The notes under the pieces were generated by a model. That model did not search any database. It had not been told where the DNA came from and saw nothing but the letters and a program-made list of their open reading frames with translations. From Cryphonectria parasitica EP155 (Eukaryota > Ascomycota > Sordariomycetes > Diaporthales > Cryphonectriaceae): a stretch of 64,000 bases of DNA. The stretch is from assembly GCF_011745365.1 (NCBI RefSeq), contig NW_024468912.1:620001-684000 (forward strand), written 5' to 3'. The stretch's first letter is position 1. Every line of letters starts with the position of its first letter. The position numbers and the translations under genes are program-made. Positions 56,936 through 64,000 of the stretch are shown piece after piece.

Positions 56936-58006
56936 ATGGCCACGGTGCCCGCAGATCGACGCAAACCGTTTACAAAATGGGTCAAGAAGCTGAACCAGAA
57001 GATGAAGCGGGCACGAGGGCCCAACAACCCATATCCCCAGTCTGGACACGTCAGCAGCAGACATGCACAGCAGCAGCGCCAGCAGGATCTTGAGTCGCAG
57101 TCATTGTCGCAGTCGCGGTCTACAGACTATCCACAGAGCCGGATCTCGACCATCGAAGGCGACACCGCCCGCGCCCGCAGCACCCGCACCCGCGACGCCG
57201 GCCCTGACCCTGAGCTGGTGGTCCACTCGGCCGAGGAGCTCGACGATAGGCAGTCCCTGGTGTCGACGACGAGCGGCAGAGGCTCGGCAGATGACAACGA
57301 CGACGATGTCGGGACCGAGGGCCGTCCTCCCACGACCGCTCCCTCGTACGGCGGCACCTCGCTCGCGGGTACCATGATCACAGCAACCGACCCTCGCAGG
57401 CCCGACAGTACCTTCTCCTCACCTGCCCCCTCCGCCCGCTCCGTGGCGACCACACTCTCGACGATCCAGTCTCAGATGGCCAATGGTGTGCCTGCAGCCG
57501 GCCCTGGCGCTGTGGGCGCCAGCCACCCCAGTGGCACGGCCCAGGCGTCGTCGTCGTCGCGCGATCCGAACGGTGAGCCCGTGCAATACAGCCAGCCGCA
57601 GGCTCTGGTCACGGCCATGCCGGGCAGCGACCGCAACACGCGCAGCGCGTACCGGCCGGCCACATACAGTGCCATTATTGCCAACAACCTGCTCAACGAC
57701 AACATCTCGATCCTGACCCTAGCGTCGTCGACCCAACGCCGTAGGCGGCGCTCCTGGGACACGGACTACGACCACGCCTCGGTGCGCGCCCTGCCGCCGT
57801 CGCAGTTTGGGGGCAGCCGCGAGTCCCTGCCCCTGTCGGTGCTGAGTGCAAACCTGGACGGACAGCCCACAAGCCCCGGGCTGACGGCGGCAAGATCCAT
57901 TGCCGAGCGGTCCGTGAGCGGGCTGACGACAGGACACGGGCGGGCGGACAGCCTGAGCGGGAGTATCGGCGGCGGAGGGCCCCTGGCTGTTGCGAGTGAA
58001 TCATAG
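56936..58006 (+). CDS. Conserved fungal protein of unknown function, disordered, with a conserved C-terminal block
   Basis: Single exon, 356 residues from ATG 56936 (MATVPADRRKPFTKWVKKLNQKM). The N-terminus is basic and could be a nuclear or membrane-contact segment. Most of the protein is Ser/Gln/Pro-rich and predicted disordered (QQQRQQDLESQSLSQS, SPAPSARSVATTLSTIQ). The block at residues ~240-310 looks folded or constrained: ATYSAIIANNLLNDNISILTLASSTQRRRRRSWD followed by ASVRALPPSQFGGSRESLPLSVLSANLDG. I recall this block from Sordariomycete hypothetical proteins but know no function. No membrane helix is seen. Confidence 0.85.
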   Translation: MATVPADRRKPFTKWVKKLNQKMKRARGPNNPYPQSGHVSSRHAQQQRQQDLESQSLSQSRSTDYPQSRISTIEGDTARARSTRTRDAGPDPELVVHSAEELDDRQSLVSTTSGRGSADDNDDDVGTEGRPPTTAPSYGGTSLAGTMITATDPRRPDSTFSSPAPSARSVATTLSTIQSQMANGVPAAGPGAVGASHPSGTAQASSSSRDPNGEPVQYSQPQALVTAMPGSDRNTRSAYRPATYSAIIANNLLNDNISILTLASSTQRRRRRSWDTDYDHASVRALPPSQFGGSRESLPLSVLSANLDGQPTSPGLTAARSIAERSVSGLTTGHGRADSLSGSIGGGGPLAVASES

Positions 58007-58324
58007 GGATGGTTTGTGGGCTTTTCTTCAGGTGGGCACTGTCTGCATGCTGGTAGCACAAGTGTGGGTGTGGTCGCCAGCAACTAAGAGCCATGCACAC
58101 TGCGATACAAAGGAGAAGTTTGCACACAATATGCATACACACGCATGAAAGGGGAAAGAGAAAAGGGTTTGCTGAGCGGAGTTGGTTGGTCTGTATCATT
58201 GTTTACTCTCTTTTCGTGTCTGTTTCCTTCTTTCTTTCTTGTTCTTTTTATCTCTCTGTTGGCGCTGGTGGCATCCATTGATGACGAGTTTTATGGTTTG
58301 GAACGGAATCGATACCCAGTACTG

Positions 58325-58366
<42 letters not shown>

Positions 58367-59118
58367 TTACTGCTACAAACATCTACTTGATAGAAAGAAG
58401 AGAGGGAACAATCCAAGACTCTTTCCTCTTCTCGAGAAGGGGCCATCATTCAAGGAGGTTGTTGGTGTCATTTCATGTGTGAGAAATGGGTAATGTGACT
58501 CAACCATCACAAGTGGTCCTCTCTCCAAAGATTTGCGATATTTTTCTGGATAGTATAAGCGAAGCCTATCTCATATCTCAACAGTACATATTATTCCCAT
58601 ACTTGCTCTATGCAGGCAAGGCGCATGATGGCACAGCGGGGTAGACGCAACTTTGTCAAGCGGCATCAGTCAATTTTCCCCCCATTTTCGGCTCTGTTTT
58701 ATACGCAGTCTTTTTTTACGTAACTCTATCGTGGACTCGACTCAAGCTGCCCGCGTCTTCCGATCAGCCTTGGCCGGACCGGAGCAGAGATAAGTAAACG
58801 AGTCGGAGAGAAAGAGTAGAGAGGGAGAGAGGCTATTCTGGAAAAAAAGGAAAAAGAAAGAGAAGCTGTGAGTCAATAATTTATTATTGAGTAAAGAATT
58901 ACATAAATCAGCTCAACACAAAAAAAAAAAAAAAGAGAGGGAAAGAAAGGAAGGTGGTCAACTGGCCGCCCCTCTCTCATCACATAATCACCTCATTCGC
59001 TTCATCGCCTTTGCAAACTTGCACACAAACTCATCCACCACCAGATGATTTAGAATTCAATTCCTAAAACACCTCGTTCTCCTCTCATCAACATTAAAAG
59101 AAAGAAAGAAAAAAAACA
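58007..59118. other. Intergenic region with microsatellite and poly-A tract
   Basis: It holds the (CTA) microsatellite described separately, purine-rich AG repeats (58795-58870) and an A-run at ~58920-58934. No gene is supported; ORFs of ~80-100 codons cross the repeat and are artefacts. Confidence 0.5.
58325..58365 (+). repeat. (CTA)n trinucleotide microsatellite, about 13-14 copies
   Basis: Perfect CTA repeats in non-coding DNA between the conserved unknown gene and the nitrilase gene. Confidence 0.95.
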
Positions 59119-60619
59119 ATGCCTCCATCATCCTCCACAGCCCCAGCCCCAGGCTCCATCCGCCTAGCCACGGCCTCGCCCGCGACGCAGCCCACGACGG
59201 CCCAAACGCTCGCGCAGATCCGACACATCGCCCAGCGCGCCGCCTCGTCCCACAGCGCCGACATCCTCCTGCTCCCCGAGGCGTACATCGGCGGCTACCC
59301 GCGCGGGTCGGCGTTCGGCTGCGTCGTGGGCGGGCGGTCTGCCGAGGGCCGCGACGAGTTCGTGCGGTACTTTGAGGCGGCGGTGGACCTGGGCGATGTG
59401 GTGGGGGACGGAGGCGCCGGTGGGGGCGAGGCCTGGGTGCGGCGGGCGCTGCCTGTGGATGAGGTAGTGGTGGATGGTGGCGATGGCGAGGGGGGGAAGA
59501 GCAGGAGGAGGAGGGGGGGGGACGGGACGAGGGAGGAGCTGGAGGGGATTGCGGCCGAGACGGGGGTGTTTCTTGTCGTGGGGTGCATTGAGAGGGCGGG
59601 GGGGAGTTTGTACTGCTCTGCTGTGTATGTTTGTCCCAAGAGGGGCATGATTGGGAAGAGGAGAAAGGTCATGCCGGTATGTTTTTCTTTTCAGTTTTCA
59701 TTCTCATCACATCATCATCCTCCTCCTCCTCCTTTCTTGTCATGTTATCATTTTCCCAAGACATGCTAACCAAAATGGCCATCCAACAGACCGGCACAGA
59801 ACGCCTCATCTGGGCCCAAGGCTCTCCTCGCACCCTCCAGGCCGTCTCCACCATCATCCGCGGCATCCGCATCAACATGGCCGCCGCCATCTGCTGGGAA
59901 AACTACATGCCCCTCCTCCGCCAGACCCTGTACGCCCAGAACGTGAACCTGTGGCTGGCCCCGACGGCCGACGGGCGAGATGCCTGGCTGGGCCTCGTCC
60001 GCACCATCGGCATCGAGGGCCGCTGTTTTGTCGTGAGCTCCAACATGTGTAAGCGCCGCGAGGAGGAGGAGGGAGGAGATGGTGATGATGATGATGGGGA
60101 GGACGTCACGCCGTACGGGCAGGAGCAGGGCCGGCGGACGAGGAGACGGTCTGTCATTGATGAGAATGGCAATGAGATTGTCCTGTGCACCAAGGGGGAC
60201 GAGGGGGTGAATGGGACAGCTGAGAAGACGACGACGACGACGACGACGACGAGGGGTGAAATCAAGAAGAATATCAACAACAAAAAGAAGACGGGCGAGG
60301 AGGCTTTCATTTCCCGCGGCGGGTCGTGCATCACGGGCCCATTTGGCGATGTCCTTGCTGGGCCGCAGTGGGAAGACGACGAGGGCATCATCTGGGCCGA
60401 TGTGGATTTCAAGGACTGTATCCGTGGCCGGCTGGATCTGGATGCTGGTGGGAGCTACTCGAGGTGAGTCCATGCAGTGTGCACTGACATGATGTTGATA
60501 TGGATTCGCGTCTGGTCTGCGATTTGACATGAGAGCTGACATTTACACTTTGTCGCAGAAACGACTCGTTCAAGCTTTCTGTTGAGGGCTTGGACCTGCA
60601 CCCGTTGCCATACTTTTGA
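59119..60619 (+). CDS. Nitrilase / cyanide-hydratase family enzyme
   Basis: Exons 59119-59676, 59790-60463 and 60559-60619 give 430 residues. The C-N hydrolase triad is visible: Glu54 (LLLPEAYIGGYPRGSAFG), Lys183 (KRRKVMPTGTERLIWAQG, spanning intron 1) and Cys221 (MAAAICWENYMPLLRQ). The C-N ending [34 protein letters not shown] is also normal. Expected reaction: nitrile to acid plus ammonia (nitrilase) or HCN to formamide (cyanide hydratase). It differs from typical ~330-350-residue nitrilases by two low-complexity insertions: a Gly/Arg/Asp-rich one at ~95-140 and an acidic/Thr/Lys one at ~310-385 (EEEEGGDGDDDDGED, a TTTTTTTT run, NINNKKK). The core motifs are intact. It is convergent with the following FAD oxidoreductase. 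Confidence 0.92.
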
Positions 60620-60857
60620 GTTTGAACAAGTCAGAGAGATACAGGGAGAGACTTGAGGAGGAGCACGTCAAGGAGCATGGAACGAGAGACATAATAGTTG
60701 AGGTTCCCAAAAACTGATCATTAGCCAGCATGGATTGTCATAATGGACGGTATCTCATCTAAAGTCTATCATTGCCTCATGTCTACCAATGCCAATATGA
60801 CATCGTCTTGAACTCATTTACTTTTCACCCATATCTCATGATCTCATCTTCATTCAT

Positions 60858-62588
60858 TCATAACTCCCCAGCCAGGTCAGCAATATCCATCCCCTTCACC
60901 CTCGCCCAGTTCGCCTGCAGCTCTGGCGGGAACCAGCTCGCCAGCCTGCCAGCAGGACGGCCAGGCTCCTTGGGCAGGTCCTCGTCCTCACTACCCGCCA
61001 GCATAATCCCCACGGCCGTGCCACACAGCCAGGACCAGACCATCCCGTCGCCACAAAAGTAGGCCGCGATCCACTCGCCCGGCTTGACGCTGTCACCGTT
61101 GCTGCTGCTATGCTTGGTCGTTACTTGTCTCTTGGTAAGCCGCGGGTCCAGCCTGCCCACAAGAGGCAACACGTCGGCGGTGAAGCCAACAACCCCAGAC
61201 CAGGCCTTGATGACTCTCCTCCCAGGTGCTTCCGCCCCCCACCTGAACACGGTCGGCATCACGCCCTCCAGGTGCATGAGCGTCATGGCGTCTGTCTTGC
61301 TGTCGTCATACACCCCAAACATGTCCATGCCCTGCTTGCCGCTCTGGAACAGGCCGCCTCCAAGCATGATCTCGCCGCCGCCACCTCCCCGTCCTCCCTC
61401 TCGCTCCTTCTCCTGCCCACTCGGCACATTAGGTCTCTGCGTGATATAGTCGAAGCCCTGGTTATATATGACCGACCACGACTGTTTCCCGTCGTGGTCT
61501 GGAAAGTCCTGACCCGGCTGCTGTGCTGTCATATGGCACAGCACCCCCGTGGCTTTACCCAAGAGACCTGGCACAAGCTGTGCAGCAAAGCCATTCGTGG
61601 CATGGACGACATGCCGGGCGCGAATATTACCACGGCTCGTAGACACGACGTACGGAAACCTATCCTCCCCACTGACAACTTCCACAGCCGTCACCGCCGT
61701 GCCCGTCTCAATAGCCAGCTCATCCCTCTCCGACCGATCCAGCAACTTCCGCCACAGACCTGTAACAAAACGATACGGCCAGAGCGCCCCAGCAGGATAC
61801 GCCACCGCCCCCACAACATGCTCCGACCCTGCAAAGAGGCCCCTCGCCTCCTCCCCCGAGTACACCTTCAACTCGTACCCCTCCGGCGCATACGGTGCAA
61901 ACTCGTCCGCCTGGGCCTTCATCTTGGCGTCCATCACCTCATCCACAGCGAGATCGACCGTCCGCACCTCCCTGAACTCCGAGACGGCCTCGAGCTCCTC
62001 GTCCTGCACGACCTCCTTCAGCATGCTGACATGGCTGGTCTGCAGGGCACAGAGCGCTGCAGCACGGTCCTTGGCCATCTTGGCGTCGTGGGTGAGGCGG
62101 TGGAAGAGCTCGTGGGGGGAGGCCTTGATGTGGCCGCCGTTGCGGCCCGTGGCGCCTGAGCAGAGCTGGCGGGCCTCGAGGACCAGCACGCGGACCCAGC
62201 CCCTGCGCTTCTGCTGCCCTTCTTCTTCTTCTTCTTCTTCTTCTTCTTCTTCCTCGGCAACACCGGCAGCAGGCTGTTTCGTTCTCTCTTCCTTCCTCGC
62301 CAGCTCTTGCAGCACCGTCCTGGCAACCGCCGCAGCAGTGATGCCTGAGCCGATAATCACGATATCGGCTGTCTCAGGCGGTCCAGCTGGGGAGGACTGC
62401 ACGTCACACAGCTCCGGGTGGGGAGGGGCATCCTGCCAGAAGGAGCTGGAGGGGTTGGGCACAGGGAGGCCGGGCGGGGCGCGGGTGCGGGCGAGGACTG
62501 TGGAATAGTCGGCGTAGAGGGTGCGGAGGACGTTGAGGATGGTGAGGGGCAACTTGATGAGGGCGAGGAGAGAGGTGAGGATGTCCAT
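60858..62588 (-). CDS. FAD-dependent oxidoreductase, D-amino-acid-oxidase fold
   Basis: Single exon, 576 residues. The N-terminus is hydrophobic (LTSLLALIKLPLTILNVLRTLYA) and could anchor to a membrane. The dinucleotide-binding motif DIVIIGSGITAAAVAR starts at ~75. CSGATGRNGGHIK follows, a hallmark of DAO-type FAD enzymes of fungi. Later segments are VVHATNGFAAQLVPGL and the C-terminal AWSGVVGFTADVLPLVGRLD and YFCGDGMVWSWLCGTAVGIMLAG. Expected reaction: O2-dependent oxidation of an amine or amino acid; substrate unknown. A run of 12 Glu at ~112-123, coded by a (GAA)n repeat, is inserted between the first beta-alpha-beta unit and the next strand. A Gly/Arg-rich insertion (EREGGRGGGGGE) lies in the middle. 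Confidence 0.9.
   Translation of the reverse strand: MDILTSLLALIKLPLTILNVLRTLYADYSTVLARTRAPPGLPVPNPSSSFWQDAPPHPELCDVQSSPAGPPETADIVIIGSGITAAAVARTVLQELARKEERTKQPAAGVAEEEEEEEEEEEEGQQKRRGWVRVLVLEARQLCSGATGRNGGHIKASPHELFHRLTHDAKMAKDRAAALCALQTSHVSMLKEVVQDEELEAVSEFREVRTVDLAVDEVMDAKMKAQADEFAPYAPEGYELKVYSGEEARGLFAGSEHVVGAVAYPAGALWPYRFVTGLWRKLLDRSERDELAIETGTAVTAVEVVSGEDRFPYVVSTSRGNIRARHVVHATNGFAAQLVPGLLGKATGVLCHMTAQQPGQDFPDHDGKQSWSVIYNQGFDYITQRPNVPSGQEKEREGGRGGGGGEIMLGGGLFQSGKQGMDMFGVYDDSKTDAMTLMHLEGVMPTVFRWGAEAPGRRVIKAWSGVVGFTADVLPLVGRLDPRLTKRQVTTKHSSSNGDSVKPGEWIAAYFCGDGMVWSWLCGTAVGIMLAGSEDEDLPKEPGRPAGRLASWFPPELQANWARVKGMDIADLAGEL
62220..62252 (+). repeat. (TTC)n microsatellite coding for polyglutamate
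   Basis: About 11 TTC units on the plus strand, read as GAA on the minus strand within the FAD oxidoreductase gene. It keeps frame and should vary in length. Confidence 0.95.
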
Positions 62589-63931
62589 GATAGGAAGAGT
62601 AAGTAATTATGAGGTCATGTGGTTGAGAGGGGTTGACTAAGTAAGTAAGTGCTTAATGGAATGGAGGAAAAGAAATGAGTGAGGGGTGTTTGTGGGAGGA
62701 GGTGGAAGGAGGGTTTATGGATTGCTGAATTAAGAAGTAGGTTGTACTCTGTAGTACAACTTGCTTAAGTAAGTACTTGGTACCTTGTGTGAATAGCCAG
62801 CCGGTGGCCCTGGAGCGATAAGCCAATATTGCAGTATTCAAAAGCCAACTGCCAACTTGCCAGTCATAATCCTGTTGCATCTCTTATAACATAAAATTCC
62901 TTAATTCAGAGAGTTTCTTTTCGAGGCAATATAGAAAGAGCAGAACATATAGGCAAGAAGATAAGAAGAGGAGAGTTGAGGGGAGAAAATTGTGAAGGGT
63001 TCTCCAGCGAGGTGCCCGTGATGGAACCACTTGCACGTGGTGTCTCCGAACTCATATTTGACATGGAAATTTTGTCTGAAGATCTAAATTTCTGAGGTCG
63101 AGGTTCAATAGTAGCTGGGACAGTCCTAGAGCATCCACTGTGAAGCTCAATTGGAGTTGCTGTTCGACTCAACTGACAATTGAGAATTCTTGTCATTCCG
63201 CAAGTATCGAGAATATCCTGTTGGGTGTGCCCTAGATCTTCTGTAATAGGCCTTTGAACGTTGGGTAATTGGTACTATGAAGCTGTCTGGCAGGTTATAT
63301 TGGAGCTGCCGAAAGATCCTGTAGGATCCATAACCTGGACGAAGAGGCTTACCTGGTGGCTAAGGCTGTGTGTTTGGGGGGGGGGGGGGGTCCGTACAGA
63401 ACAACTCGAATGATCAGAAAGGTCACAGAAAAAAATGCATGCCAAGCATGAACCATCTTACGACGTGTGAGAGGACTTGCCTCTTCCTTGTACTTTTGGT
63501 TTTCTTTTCAATGTCAGACTGGCTCATTCATAAAGCAACATTCTCTGCCGTTCTACGCAAATATTCAAGACAGGGCGGGATCTTATGCGGACTATGTAAC
63601 ATTCGAGACGGGTCGGCAATTCGGCTCAGCCGTTCCACATCTATTGTTGCATCAAGGTACGAACTAACTCGTACATAGGAGTAAACTGCGCCGCATTCTT
63701 ATGTCCCATGCAACTGGCAGATGCAAAGACAGGCCTTCCCCCACCCTTCCTCCTCACATCTGATCCGTCCATAGTGTGATTTATGCAAGCATTCACAACC
63801 CAACACGTCAGTAATGCCGCCACGCTCTGTGAGAGCATTCTGATGAAGCTGGGCCCTCCGACAATACGGATCTAGTCACATTCTCGCCAGAAACCAACCT
63901 ACCAAGTATACTGCAGGTAATCAAATCAGCC
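62589..63931. other. Intergenic region (1.3 kb) upstream of the right-edge regulator gene
   Basis: It contains GTAAGTAAGT/AAGTAAGTACTT repeats near the oxidoreductase start (62637-62650, 62760-62780) and a G-run at 63375-63390. No coherent gene is found; ORFs of 65-102 codons are unsupported. Confidence 0.5.
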
Positions 63932-64000
63932 ATGGTATATTGCGGGCGGCCATCTGCAAACTGTGGTCTTTGTCGAGCCAAGAAGAGGCGGGTGCGTACT
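63932..64000 (+). CDS. Zn(II)2Cys6 transcription factor, N-terminus only (3' truncated by window)
   Basis: ATG 63932 starts MVYCGRPSANCGLCRAKKRR, the recognisable opening of a common fungal zinc-cluster family (MVYCGxPSxxCxxCRxRRxKCD). The first two cluster cysteines (C11, C14) are visible. The last bases, GTGCGTACT, may be a splice donor, since in many relatives an intron falls near this point. Everything after position 64000 is unseen, so function cannot be inferred beyond DNA binding. Confidence 0.75.
   Translation, partial: MVYCGRPSANCGLCRAKKRRVRT

Noticed and set aside
58145..58493. Leu/Tyr-rich short frames across the CTA repeat
   Set aside because: Produced by the microsatellite itself.
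61110..62508. Plus-strand frames of 319 and 349 codons within the FAD oxidoreductase
   Set aside because: Antisense shadows in GC-rich coding DNA; the minus-strand gene has complete FAD motifs.
1..64000. tRNA genes, transposons, CRISPR arrays and long terminal repeats
   Set aside because: Looked for box-B-like GTTCGANTC with a matching cloverleaf, transposase or reverse-transcriptase motifs and long repeats by eye; nothing convincing was seen. A tRNAscan and repeat search would be decisive.

Overview
This window is nuclear DNA of a filamentous ascomycete (Pezizomycotina). The evidence is gene density of about one gene per 2.5-3 kb, short spliceosomal introns of about 60-160 nt (GT...AG, with a CTRAY-type branch site just before the acceptor), and fungus-specific families: HET domain, Zn(II)2Cys6 regulators, GLEYA protein, fungal CorA-like proteins and Sordariomycete-like versions of Vps11, Mlh3 and chorismate synthase. 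The genus cannot be fixed from sequence alone. I saw no rRNA, tRNA, CRISPR or intact transposon.

Layout. 1-2.2 kb: 3' part of a basic/acidic nuclear-type protein. 2.8-20.1 kb: a metabolic, accessory-looking stretch with an acyl-CoA dehydrogenase-like enzyme, an HSL-type alpha/beta hydrolase, a secreted GLEYA protein, an omega-type glutathione transferase, a salicylate-hydroxylase-type FAD monooxygenase convergent with a quercetinase-like bicupin, and a nine-exon Zn(II)2Cys6 regulator. The hydrolase, monooxygenase, cupin and regulator together could form a route for breakdown of a plant phenolic (inference). 21-29.6 kb: a CorA-like membrane protein, chorismate synthase (shikimate pathway) and a 1332-residue coiled-coil protein with one membrane segment. 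31.9-36.1 kb: an intracellular GH13 alpha-amylase convergent with a BBE-type flavoenzyme that has a signal peptide and ends in KDEL. 37.3-44.2 kb: a HET-domain gene followed by a degraded block: a dynamin-like GTPase gene with two mutually compensating frameshifts, an 18-bp x 7 minisatellite inside a decayed frame, and a broken AAA ATPase on the opposite strand. 45-56 kb: housekeeping genes (lipoate-protein ligase, Vps11, Mlh3) interrupted by a second CorA-like gene. 56.9-64 kb: a conserved fungal protein of unknown role, a nitrilase, a FAD oxidoreductase, and the first 69 nt of another Zn(II)2Cys6 regulator at the right edge.

Gene models were assembled by hand from open frames, splice consensus, phase agreement and family continuity. 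Where exons are given, all phases close and the total length is a multiple of three. The most notable points are the decayed HET/dynamin/AAA island, the KDEL-tailed secreted flavoenzyme, a Gly in place of the ATPase glutamate in Mlh3, a GC-AG intron in the regulator, and the possible phenolic-catabolism neighbourhood.
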